Shown here piece by piece: positions 1 to 8,930 of a DNA stretch of 33,895 nt; position 1 is the stretch's first letter, and each line of letters starts with the position of its first letter. Source of the stretch: Candidatus Contendibacter sp. (lineage in GTDB: Bacteria; Pseudomonadota; Gammaproteobacteria; Competibacterales; Competibacteraceae); NCBI GenBank assembly GCA_008933795.1, contig WBUJ01000026.1, forward strand, positions 1 through 33,895, read 5' to 3'. The notes under the pieces were generated by a model that was given only the letters and a program-made list of their open reading frames with translations, had not been told where the DNA came from and ran no database searches. A program made the translations under genes and the position numbers.

Positions 1-2
1 GG

Positions 3-1415
3 CCGCTGCTGTTAGGCTTGCCGCCGTTGATGTTGGCCCTCGTCTGGCCGGGGCGCCGCCGGCACTGGCCGGAAGGGCCGATCCGGCGGCGGATCGCGCT
101 GGGATTGGGATTGGCGGGGGTCGGTCTGGGCCTACATTTGAGTATCCTGACCGCGCCGGCGCTTTGGCCGTATCTGCTGGCCTGGCCGGCGCTGGGGGTT
201 TGGCTGTGGACGGTGCGCTCGCCGTGGAGCGCCGGTTTGCTGGCGACATTGACTCTGCTGCTGGGCAGCGGGCTGGCGACCCTGCTACAACTGGGGGTGG
301 GCGCCGGCGAATCCGGCTGGCTGCGCTACGGCGGCAGCGGCGCGGCGCTGGCGAGCGCGTTTGGCTGGGCGGCCTGGGCCGGCTGGACGTTCTGGCGCTG
401 GCGGCGACCCGACCCCTGGCTGAACGTGCGGCGGGCGCGCTGGGGTCTGCGCGGGCTGGGAGGCTTGGGCTTGGCGCTGCTGGTCGCGCAGGCCGCGTTT
501 GGCGACGAGGGCGGCTGGGGCGGTTTCCAGCCGTTCGAACTGACCAAGCTGGCGCTGGTCGCGGCGGCGGCCTACGCCCTGATGCTGCGGGCGCGGCTGT
601 GGGGGCGCGACTGGAGTTTCGCCAAGCCCTCGCTCTGGCTGCGCTATCTGGGGCCGGCGACGCTGCTGCTGGCGGCGAGCGGCTTCGCCCTGGTGTTCCT
701 GCGCGACTTTTCGCCGCTGGTGCTGTTGCTGATCGGGGCGCTGGCCTTGGCCTGGGCTTATCTGCGGGCGCACCCCGAGCCAGCCTGGCGCCGGGGCGGC
801 GGGGCGGCGGTGCTGGCGCTGATCTTGCTCCTGGCCCTGGGAGTGGCTTGGCTGCACGACCGGCCCGAGGATTTTCCGCTGGATTTTCAGACGGATCGCA
901 TTCAGGTTTGGGTCGCGCCGGAACGGCATCCTCACTCCGGTTACCAGTTGCGGCGGGCGCTGGAGGCGATTCGCGCCGGCGGCTGGTGGGGCGCAGCTTG
1001 GAGCGATGGAGCCAATGGCCGGGCCATGGCGATTCCGGTGGTGGAGAACGATTTCACCCCGGCGTTCTTTCTGAACCGTCGGGGTGGGGTGGCGGCGCTG
1101 GGGCTGGCGGGATTGCAGGCGGCGTTCGTTTTGCTGTTGCTGACGATCGCCGACCGCGCCCTGGACTGGGCCGGGCGCGGCGATTATCGGCTGACCGCGC
1201 TGGGCGGATTCGCCTATTTTACCCTGTATGGCGGCGCAGCCCTGCTCGGGGCGCACATGCTGGTGTCCTGGGGCGCCAATCTGGGCTTTCTGCCGGTTAT
1301 GGGCCAGCCGATGCCGTTGCTGTCGGCCGCCGGCAGTCATCTGACCTTGTTCGTGTTGCCGATCGTGGCGTTGGCCGTCGCGGTCGAGGAAAAAAGCCAT
1401 GCCCACCCAACCTGA
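3..1415 (+). CDS. Divergent SEDS (FtsW/RodA/SpoVE-like) multi-pass membrane protein, probably 5'-truncated by the window edge
   Basis: No in-frame stop between the window start and the ORF (track start 18 is TTG). Hydrophobic multi-TM protein with SEDS-like motifs: FQPFELTKLALV, HPHSGYQLRRALEAIRAGGWWG, PVVENDFTPAFF (retains the Asp that aligns with the HTDFIF Asp), WGANLGFLPVMGQPMPLLSAAGSHL. Confidence 0.75.
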   Translation, partial: PLLLGLPPLMLALVWPGRRRHWPEGPIRRRIALGLGLAGVGLGLHLSILTAPALWPYLLAWPALGVWLWTVRSPWSAGLLATLTLLLGSGLATLLQLGVGAGESGWLRYGGSGAALASAFGWAAWAGWTFWRWRRPDPWLNVRRARWGLRGLGGLGLALLVAQAAFGDEGGWGGFQPFELTKLALVAAAAYALMLRARLWGRDWSFAKPSLWLRYLGPATLLLAASGFALVFLRDFSPLVLLLIGALALAWAYLRAHPEPAWRRGGGAAVLALILLLALGVAWLHDRPEDFPLDFQTDRIQVWVAPERHPHSGYQLRRALEAIRAGGWWGAAWSDGANGRAMAIPVVENDFTPAFFLNRRGGVAALGLAGLQAAFVLLLLTIADRALDWAGRGDYRLTALGGFAYFTLYGGAALLGAHMLVSWGANLGFLPVMGQPMPLLSAAGSHLTLFVLPIVALAVAVEEKSHAHPT

Positions 1416-3141
1416 TACGCTGGTCGCTTCCGATTACGTGGTCTGCGCGACCTTGCGCAAAATCCCGGACGTGTTCAATGTCGAACTGCTGTGGGAACGG
1501 GTCCGGGGCGGCCAGGAGGGCCTGTTCCTGATGGAAGCGCTCAAGCGCCACCCGCGCGCGCCGCGCGGGCGCCAACGCAAGGAGACCCGCTACAGCCATA
1601 TCGTCGTCCGGATTCCGGAGCGGGATTACGTGCGCGACGAACGGCTGGAGGATGGTTTCGGCCGCCGGACCCTGCTGCGGGAATTGCACCGGCTGCACGA
1701 ACAGGAGTTGGCCCGCTATCTGGCCGAGCACGCCACGATCCGCTACCAGTTGGAGTCGGACCCGACGCTGCGGGCGGGCGAGGTGCAATTTCTGTTCGGC
1801 CGGGCGATTTATCTGCCGGATGGGAATGAAACCCCGGTATTCCAGATTCAGGCCGCCCCCGATGGCGCTGGCGACTGGCGAGAGGTGGGACCCATCTATC
1901 CCGGCCAGCGGCTGACCCTGCTCAACGGCGACCGGCGGGCCAGCAGTTTCGCGGTGGCGGCCTGGCCGTTTCCCGGCGGCGAGTCGGTATTGCTGATGCT
2001 CCAGCCGGGAACGCCGGCCTTGGTGGACATGATGGCGGAGCCGCCGGGCGGCCTGATCCTGGTCGAGGATGACGCGGGAAGCTTCACGGTGCGCGACCGG
2101 CGCGGGCGCGGCCTGCGGTTGCGGGTGGCGGCGGCCGGCGCGGACTCGGGGAGGATCGGGAAACCGGCCCTGGTGCGAACTCCGCCGCAACCCCGTCCCG
2201 CGCCGTCCGCGCGCGCCGACGAACCGGCGCTGGCGCCGGAACCGGCGCTGGATGCGGCGGACCAGACCTGTCCGCTGATCGATCCCTGGGGCCGGCGCCA
2301 ACCGAAGTTGGGCCTGCCCACCGCATTCGCCGAACCGGCGGAGCCACGGGTTCCGACACCGCTCGATCCGTCGCCGGCGAGCGCGGGGGAACCGCCGCCA
2401 CCCACGCCAGCGGACATCCCGCCGGAACCGCCCGCGCCATCGGCGCTGGATCAGCACACCTGGATTCCGCAACGACCGGCGGTCCAGGTGCGGGTGGTGG
2501 GGATTGCCCTGCAACGGTTGTCGACCTACGCGGCGGCGGGCATCAGCGACTGGCGGATCGGTTTCGACCGCGCCGGCGGCCTGATTCCCAGCAGTCATCC
2601 GAATGCCGCCGCCTGGTTGCGGGTGGACAACGCCGACCGGCTGTTCGGCGAGGTGGTGGGGCTGGCGACGCCGCTGGAGTTGCCGGGAACCTGGCAACCC
2701 TTCTCGGAACTGCAACTGGAATTGCACGCCGCGCCGCAATCGATGACGACGCATTATCTGGGCTGGGTGCGCTTGCCGACGCCGTTGAACGTGCCGGTGC
2801 CGCGCGAGCGGGCGGTGAGCTTCGGGCGCGGTTCGGAAGCGGACATCGCGCCGCGACTGCTGGCCGACCCGCGCTCGCTGCGTTGGGATGGCAACCCCGC
2901 CAAGACTGTTGGGGTCAACGCCGAGTATCTGGGGCTATCGCGCCGCCACCTGTGCCTGCAGGCCCGCCGCGACGACTGGTGGGTGCAACTGGAAAGCCAG
3001 AACATGCCAGCCTACCGGTTGGCGCCCTCGGGCGAACTGCTGGACGTGCTGAGTCCGGGCGCCAACACCGCCGGCGCCGCCAAGCCGGGCGAGTTGCTGG
3101 TGGCGGGCGGCTACGTGCTGGCGCTGGGCGCGGTGGGTTAG
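1399..3141 (+). CDS. FHA-domain-containing protein
   Basis: 580 aa ORF overlapping the SEDS ORF. C-terminal FHA-like core VSFGRGSEADIAPR...LSRRHLCLQARRDDWWVQLES preceded by a Pro-rich linker. Confidence 0.7.
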   Translation: MPTQPDTLVASDYVVCATLRKIPDVFNVELLWERVRGGQEGLFLMEALKRHPRAPRGRQRKETRYSHIVVRIPERDYVRDERLEDGFGRRTLLRELHRLHEQELARYLAEHATIRYQLESDPTLRAGEVQFLFGRAIYLPDGNETPVFQIQAAPDGAGDWREVGPIYPGQRLTLLNGDRRASSFAVAAWPFPGGESVLLMLQPGTPALVDMMAEPPGGLILVEDDAGSFTVRDRRGRGLRLRVAAAGADSGRIGKPALVRTPPQPRPAPSARADEPALAPEPALDAADQTCPLIDPWGRRQPKLGLPTAFAEPAEPRVPTPLDPSPASAGEPPPPTPADIPPEPPAPSALDQHTWIPQRPAVQVRVVGIALQRLSTYAAAGISDWRIGFDRAGGLIPSSHPNAAAWLRVDNADRLFGEVVGLATPLELPGTWQPFSELQLELHAAPQSMTTHYLGWVRLPTPLNVPVPRERAVSFGRGSEADIAPRLLADPRSLRWDGNPAKTVGVNAEYLGLSRRHLCLQARRDDWWVQLESQNMPAYRLAPSGELLDVLSPGANTAGAAKPGELLVAGGYVLALGAVG

Positions 3142-3204
3142 CCGCGTTGCGGCCCGGCGTTGCGACTCCTAAAATCGATGGTGCGCATCAACCCAGACGA
3201 CGAC

Positions 3205-3771
3205 ATGATCGATCCCAGCCCCTATCGGCCGCCGCGCGGCGCCATCACCCCGACGGCGCCGACGCGATACAGCGAAATTCATCCCTTTTCCCACCGAGGT
3301 CGCCTGGGACGGGTACGGTATATCGGGTACTCGGTCGGGCTGGGTCTGTTGGCCAATCTGGCGATGATCCTGGTGGGTGGCGCCAGTGCGTCGCTGGCGA
3401 GTGGCGGCGTCCGGACTGGGCCGCTGGCCGTTGGGGCCATCGTCATCCTGATCTTGTTGGCGCTCGCGGGGTCCATCCTTCTGAGCATCCAGCGCCTGCA
3501 CGACTTCGACGCCAGCGGCTGGTGGTCGGCATTCGCGCTGGCGCCGCTGGCGAACGTCGTGTTGTACTTGGTGCTGTTGATCATGCCGGGAACCCGGTCG
3601 GCCAACCGGTTTGGCGACCCGCCGCCGCCCAACACCACCGGCGTCATCCTCCTGGCGTTGGTGGCGCCGGTGGTCTTCGTCGTCGGCATCCTCGCCGCCA
3701 TCGCCATTCCGGCCTATCGGCAATTTCACCACCGCGTCGACCGGTTCGAGATGCCGCTGCAACCACGCTAG
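3205..3771 (+). CDS. DUF805 family membrane protein with C-terminal pilin-like hydrophobic segment
   Basis: HRGRLGRVRYIGYSVGLGLL...SIQRLHDFDASGWWSAFALAPLANVVLYLVLLIMPGTRSANRFGDPPPPN is typical DUF805. Tail [18 protein letters not shown] at 3205 preferred over track start 3160. Confidence 0.75.
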   Translation: MIDPSPYRPPRGAITPTAPTRYSEIHPFSHRGRLGRVRYIGYSVGLGLLANLAMILVGGASASLASGGVRTGPLAVGAIVILILLALAGSILLSIQRLHDFDASGWWSAFALAPLANVVLYLVLLIMPGTRSANRFGDPPPPNTTGVILLALVAPVVFVVGILAAIAIPAYRQFHHRVDRFEMPLQPR

Positions 3772-3838
3772 GCCCTCCAGGGCAGGCTGGCCGGACTGGC
3801 CAGTGCTCCCGGAACCGCGAACCCCCGGAGATCGAACG

Positions 3839-5098
3839 ATGACCGTCAGCATTGATCTGGGCCAGGCGATTCACGCCCTGTCGGACGCGCTCGACCTGGT
3901 GGGTGTGGATCATGTGCTGCACGGCAAGCGGGTGGGTTTCATGGCCCTGCTCTGCGGCGAGGCGCTGGGCTTGGACCCCCGGCAACTGGATGATTTATTC
4001 CATGTCGGCCTGTTGCACGACTGCGGGGTCTCGTCCACCCAGACGCATCGCTTTCTGATCCAGGAACTGGACTGGAAAGGGGTGGAATTCCATTGCGTCA
4101 AGGGCAGCGAACTGCTAAGCCGGTTTGCACCCCTGGCGCATCTGGCGCCCATCGTCCGCTATCATCACACCCACTGGGACGTATTGAACGCGCTGAACAT
4201 TCCCCAGCCCATCGCCCGCTGGGCCAATCTGATCTATCTGGTGGACCGGGTGGACGCGCTGGCGGCGTCGGATGGCAACCGGGATATCCTGCTGACCCGG
4301 CACGACATTCGGAATACCATCCAGCGCCTGAGGGGCTCGTTTTTCGCGCCCGATTTGGTGGCGCTGTTCCTGGATGTCTCCGAAAACGAAGCGTTCTGGC
4401 TGCGCTTGGAGACCCGCTATCTCATCCGCTTTATTTACGAGCGCGAACGGAAGACCGGAGTTGTTCCCATCCGCTTCGCCGAACTGAAGCAGTTGGCGCT
4501 GATGTTCGCCCTCGCGGTGGACGCCAAGAGTCCGTACACCCTGGAGCATTCCCTGGGGACCGCGCGGGTGGGGCGATTTCTGGCTGAACAGGCGGGGCTG
4601 TCGCCCGAGACCCGCGACAAGATCGAGGTGGCGGCCCTGCTGCACGACTTGGGCAAGCTGCGGGTGCCGGACGAGGTTTTGGAAAAACCCGGCCCGCTGA
4701 CTCGAGCGGAACGGGCGGTGATCCAGCACCACAGTTTCGAGACCTACCAGATTCTGAGCGGCATCACCGGGCTGGAAGACATCGCCCTGTGGGCTGCCTA
4801 TCACCACGAAAAGCTCGATGGCCGGGGCTACCCATTCCACCGGCGTGACGGGGAACTCACCATCGAGGCTCGAATCATCGCGGTCGCCGACGTGTTTCAG
4901 GCGCTGGCCCAGCCCCGACCCTACCGGCAACCGCTGCCCCCCGTTCACATTTTGGAAATGCTGCGCGCCTTCGCCCAGGACCATCATCTGGACAGCGACC
5001 TGGTGGAAATGATCGGGCGGCATCTGGAAACCTGCTGGCGGCTGGCCATGGATCGCTCCGTGGCGGAACGGCGGCCCGGGACCGACGCGGCCGCATGA
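3839..5098 (+). CDS. Tandem HD / HD-GYP domain protein (cyclic-di-GMP phosphodiesterase-like)
   Basis: First HD: HVGLLHDCGV...VRYHHTHWD. Second: EVAALLHDLGKLRVPDEVLEK...AAYHHEKLDGRGYPFHRRDGELTIEARIIAVADVFQAL. ATG at 3839 is in frame with the track ORF and closer to the gene body. Confidence 0.85.
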   Translation: MTVSIDLGQAIHALSDALDLVGVDHVLHGKRVGFMALLCGEALGLDPRQLDDLFHVGLLHDCGVSSTQTHRFLIQELDWKGVEFHCVKGSELLSRFAPLAHLAPIVRYHHTHWDVLNALNIPQPIARWANLIYLVDRVDALAASDGNRDILLTRHDIRNTIQRLRGSFFAPDLVALFLDVSENEAFWLRLETRYLIRFIYERERKTGVVPIRFAELKQLALMFALAVDAKSPYTLEHSLGTARVGRFLAEQAGLSPETRDKIEVAALLHDLGKLRVPDEVLEKPGPLTRAERAVIQHHSFETYQILSGITGLEDIALWAAYHHEKLDGRGYPFHRRDGELTIEARIIAVADVFQALAQPRPYRQPLPPVHILEMLRAFAQDHHLDSDLVEMIGRHLETCWRLAMDRSVAERRPGTDAAA

Positions 5099-8000
5099 GC
5101 ATCGCGGTCGTTGCCGAAAAGCCTGCGGTCGCTCGCGACATCGCCAGGGTGCTGGGCGCCCGCCAGCGGGGCGAGGGTTACCTGCACGGCAACGGCTACG
5201 TGGTGACCTGGGCCATCGGCCATCTGACCCGGCTGGCCGAGCCGCACGAAATCGACCCGGCCTGGAAGCGCTGGCGGCGCGAGCTGTTGCCGATGCTGCC
5301 CGAGCGCTGGCCCCTGATCGTCAGCGACCCGACCCGCGAGCAGTTTGAGGCGGTTCGTCGCATCCTCACCGACGACGCCATCGAACGGGTCGTTTGCGCC
5401 ACCGACGCCGGCCGCGAGGGCGAGCTGATCTTCCGTTGCCTGTACGAAGCCGCCGGCTGCCGCAAGCCGTTCAGCCGGTTGTGGATTTCTTCGCTGACGC
5501 CGGACGCCATCCGCCAGGGCTTCGCGCAACTGCGCGACGGCCACGAATTCGATCCGCTGGCAGCCGCAGCGAAAGGTCGCAGCCAGGCCGACTGGCTGGT
5601 GGGGATGAACCTGTCGCGCGCCTATACCCTGGCCTGTAGCGCGCCGGGCGACGACGCGCTGTCGGTCGGACGGGTGCAAACCCCGACCCTGGCGCTGGTG
5701 GCGGAGCGGGAACTGGCGATCCGCGCCTTCGTGCCGGAGGACTACCAGGAAGTGATGGCGACGTTCGCGCCGTTTCCCGTCTCTCCCCCGCTGGCGGGAG
5801 AGGGGCCAGGAGCGAGAGTCGCCGGTGAAAATTCGCCGGATCGAAGCGCCGCCGAGGCTCGCTACGCGGGTGTCTGGTTCCGCGGCGAACGGCCGACCGA
5901 TCCCAAGGCTCGTCGCCTGCCCGCCGACAGTCAGGAAGCCGACTGCATCGTCGCCCGCGCCCGACGGGGAACCGCCGTCATCGAATCTCGCGCCGCCGAA
6001 ACCCGCCGCGCCCCGCCGCCGCTGTTGTACGACCTGACTGAGTTGCAGCGCCACGCCAACCGACTGTATGGCTTCAGCGCCCAGACCACCCTCGACCTCG
6101 CCCAGGCGCTGTACGAGCAACACAAGCTGATCAGCTATCCGCGCACCGACAGCCGGCATCTCTCAGCTTCGGTGGCGGCGACCCTGGGTGCGGTGGTCGC
6201 GGCGATTCAGGCACCCTACGCGGACCGGCTGGCGCCGGGCGCGGGCCAGCGGCCCTTGAGCGTGCGCTTCGTGGACGACGCCAAGGTCAGCGACCATCAC
6301 GCCATCATCCCGACGCCGACGCCCGCTCGCACCCTGGCCGCCGACGAGAAAAAGCTTTACGACCTGATTTGCCGCCGCCTGCTGATGGCCTGGCACGATG
6401 ACCACGTCTGGGCGGTCACCACGATCATCACGGCGCTGACCTCGCTGGAATCGGATGGCGAGACCGTCGTGGACCGTTATCACAGCAGCGGGACGGTGGT
6501 GGAACAGGTCGGCTGGAAAATCCTGGAGGTGGGCGCGGATGCGCCAGCGAAGAAGGCCATTAGCAAGCGCAAGGCTCCATCCACCACCGAACCTTCGGTT
6601 GAGGATGAGACCGAGCAAAGCCTGCCGCCGGGTCTGGCGGTCGGCCAGCGGCAACGGGTGCTGGACGCCCGCGCCGTCGCCAAGCAGACCCGCCCGCCAC
6701 CGCGCCTGACCGAGGCCAGTCTGCTGACCGCGATGGAAACGGCTGGCCGGCATCTGGAGGACAAGGAACTGTCGGCGGCGATGAAGGAGCGCGGCCTGGG
6801 CACGCCGGCCACCCGCGCCGACATCATCGAAACCCTGCTCAAGCGCCAGTACCTGACCCGCGACGGCAAGAGCCTGATTCCCACCGAACGCGGCCTGCGC
6901 CTGATTCAGCTCGTGCAGCCGCCAATCAAGAGTCCGGCCATGACCGGCGAATGGGAGGCGCGGCTGAAACGCATCCAGCGCGGCGAGGCGGATCTGGACG
7001 GGTTCATGGCGGACATCGCCGGTTACGTCCGCACCGCCGTGACCGGGGCGTTCGCGGCGGCGGCAACCGCGCCGCCGGCTCCTCTGCCCGCGTCCGCTGG
7101 TCTTCTTGCCCCGGCGGTCGCCGCGCCGCGCCGGGAGCCGGTGCCGGTGGACCGCCTGCTGGAACTGTTGCAAACCGTGTTTCGCCTGCCTTCGTTTCGG
7201 CCCTATCAGGAAGCGGTGTGCCGCATCGTGACCGAGGGGCGGGACGTGTTGCTGGTGATGCCGACCGGGGCTGGCAAATCGCTGTGCTTTCAGTTGCCGG
7301 GCATCGCCCGGGCGGGAACGACCCTGGTGGTGTCGCCGCTGATCGCGCTGATGGAGGATCAGGTCGCCAAGCTGAGCGAGTTGGGCCTGCGCGCCGAGCG
7401 CATTCACTCGGGCCGCGACCGGCTGACCTCGCGCCAGGTCTGCGTCGAGTATCTGCAAGGGAATCTGGATTATCTGTTCATCGCCCCGGAACGGCTCAGC
7501 GTGCCGGGCTTTCCCGAGATGCTGGCCAAGCGCAAGCCGGCATTGATCGCGGTGGACGAAGCGCACTGCATTTCCCAGTGGGGCCACGATTTCCGGCCCG
7601 ATTACCGGATGCTGGGCCGCCATCTGCCGCTGCTGCGGCCCGCGCCGGTGATCGCCCTGACCGCGACCGCGACCGTGCTGGTGCAGGACGACATCGTCCG
7701 GCAACTCGGTCTGGCGGACGCCATCCGCTCCATCCACGGCTTCCGTCGCGCCAACTTGGCGGTGGAGACGGTGGAGACGCGGGTGACCGACCGGCACGAG
7801 GCAGTGCGGCGGATGCTGGCCGACCCGGCGCGGCGGCCGGCCATCGTCTACGCCCCGACCCGCAAGGAAACCGAGGCGCTGGCGCTGGAACTGAACGCGG
7901 ATTATCCGACCGCCGCCTATCATGCCGGGATGACGCCGCAGGAGCGCGAGCGGACGCAGAACCGGTTCGGGGCCGGGGAACTGGCGGTGATCGTTGCCAC

Positions 8001-8913
8001 GATTGCGTTCGGGATGGGCATCGACAAGGCCGACATCCGTACCGTGGTTCACACCGCCCTGCCGGGCAGCATCGAGGGTTATTACCAGGAGATTGGCCGG
8101 GCCGGGCGCGACGGCCAACCGGCCCGCGCCATTCTGCTGTATTCCTACGCCGATCTGCGCACCCACGAATTCTTTCACCGGCGGGGCTATCCCGAACCGG
8201 ACCAGTTGCAGCGGATTTTCGCGGCGCTGGGCGCGGACCCGCAGCCGCGAGTGCTGCTGCGCGAGTGGCTGGCGATGGCGCCGGAGGAGTTCGACGCGGC
8301 GGTGGAGAAACTGCTGGTGCATGGCGGCGCCTGGCGCGACGCCGAGGGCGATCTGGGGCGCGGCGCGGCCGACTGGCGGCCCTCCTACGAGCGGCAACGC
8401 GCCCACAAGCTGGCCGAATTGCGGCAGATCCTGGAGTTTGCCGACAAGGCGACCGCTTGCCGGATGGTGCGGTTGGTGCGGCATTTCGGCGACCACGAGG
8501 ACAGCCAGCCCTGCGGGGTGTGCGACGTGTGCGCGCCCCAGGCCACGACGGCGCGGCGGTCGCGCCGCTTGATCGCCGCCGAATCGCGGCTGGCCCTGCA
8601 AGTGCTGGAGGCGTTGCGCTGGCGCGAGGGACAGACTGTGCGCCAGTTGCACGAGCGGTTGGAAGAGCCGGGCGAGCGACGGACGTTCGAGCGACTGCTG
8701 GAGGGTCTGGCCGGGGCGGGGTTGATTGCGATTCAGGAAGATACGTTCAGCCGCGACGGCAAGGTGATTCCGTTCTGGCGGGTGTATCTCACCGATGCCG
8801 GTCGGGCCGGCGGGGTCGGTGCGGTGGGAGCGGTGCGCTTGACCGAAGCAGCGACCGCCCGCGCGGCGGGGCGGAAGCGAGTCGGCGGCAGCCGGCGCGC
8901 GCGTCATTCCTGA
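5095..8913 (+). CDS. DNA topoisomerase III - RecQ helicase fusion protein
   Basis: Single 1272-aa ORF. Toprim: MSIAVVAEKPAVARDIARVLG, VCATDAGREGELIFR. Type IA active site: LISYPRTDSRHLS. RecQ: SFRPYQEAV, MPTGAGKSLCFQLPG (Walker A), VDEAHCISQWGHDFRPDY, AFGMGIDKADIRTVVH, QEIGRAGRDGQPA, zinc motif CRMVRLVRHFGDHEDSQPCGVCDVC. Confidence 0.93.
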   Translation: MSIAVVAEKPAVARDIARVLGARQRGEGYLHGNGYVVTWAIGHLTRLAEPHEIDPAWKRWRRELLPMLPERWPLIVSDPTREQFEAVRRILTDDAIERVVCATDAGREGELIFRCLYEAAGCRKPFSRLWISSLTPDAIRQGFAQLRDGHEFDPLAAAAKGRSQADWLVGMNLSRAYTLACSAPGDDALSVGRVQTPTLALVAERELAIRAFVPEDYQEVMATFAPFPVSPPLAGEGPGARVAGENSPDRSAAEARYAGVWFRGERPTDPKARRLPADSQEADCIVARARRGTAVIESRAAETRRAPPPLLYDLTELQRHANRLYGFSAQTTLDLAQALYEQHKLISYPRTDSRHLSASVAATLGAVVAAIQAPYADRLAPGAGQRPLSVRFVDDAKVSDHHAIIPTPTPARTLAADEKKLYDLICRRLLMAWHDDHVWAVTTIITALTSLESDGETVVDRYHSSGTVVEQVGWKILEVGADAPAKKAISKRKAPSTTEPSVEDETEQSLPPGLAVGQRQRVLDARAVAKQTRPPPRLTEASLLTAMETAGRHLEDKELSAAMKERGLGTPATRADIIETLLKRQYLTRDGKSLIPTERGLRLIQLVQPPIKSPAMTGEWEARLKRIQRGEADLDGFMADIAGYVRTAVTGAFAAAATAPPAPLPASAGLLAPAVAAPRREPVPVDRLLELLQTVFRLPSFRPYQEAVCRIVTEGRDVLLVMPTGAGKSLCFQLPGIARAGTTLVVSPLIALMEDQVAKLSELGLRAERIHSGRDRLTSRQVCVEYLQGNLDYLFIAPERLSVPGFPEMLAKRKPALIAVDEAHCISQWGHDFRPDYRMLGRHLPLLRPAPVIALTATATVLVQDDIVRQLGLADAIRSIHGFRRANLAVETVETRVTDRHEAVRRMLADPARRPAIVYAPTRKETEALALELNADYPTAAYHAGMTPQERERTQNRFGAGELAVIVATIAFGMGIDKADIRTVVHTALPGSIEGYYQEIGRAGRDGQPARAILLYSYADLRTHEFFHRRGYPEPDQLQRIFAALGADPQPRVLLREWLAMAPEEFDAAVEKLLVHGGAWRDAEGDLGRGAADWRPSYERQRAHKLAELRQILEFADKATACRMVRLVRHFGDHEDSQPCGVCDVCAPQATTARRSRRLIAAESRLALQVLEALRWREGQTVRQLHERLEEPGERRTFERLLEGLAGAGLIAIQEDTFSRDGKVIPFWRVYLTDAGRAGGVGAVGAVRLTEAATARAAGRKRVGGSRRARHS
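5781..5802. repeat. Dispersed palindromic element, in frame inside the topoisomerase domain
   Basis: ctctcccccgctggcgggagag followed by gggccaggagcgag, translated PVSPPLAGEGPGARVAGE. Confidence 0.7.
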
Positions 8914-8930
8914 TAGAAAGCGTGGTGCGC

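Noticed and set aside
1297-2754. 485-aa antisense ORF and similar overlapping ORFs across 0.2-3.9 kb
   Set aside because: GC-rich alternate-frame artefacts with no domain motifs.
6163-8907. 914-aa antisense ORF opposite the Topo-RecQ gene
   Set aside because: Shadow ORF of a GC-rich gene: Arg/Gln/His/Pro-rich composition, no recognisable domain, opposite a strongly supported CDS.
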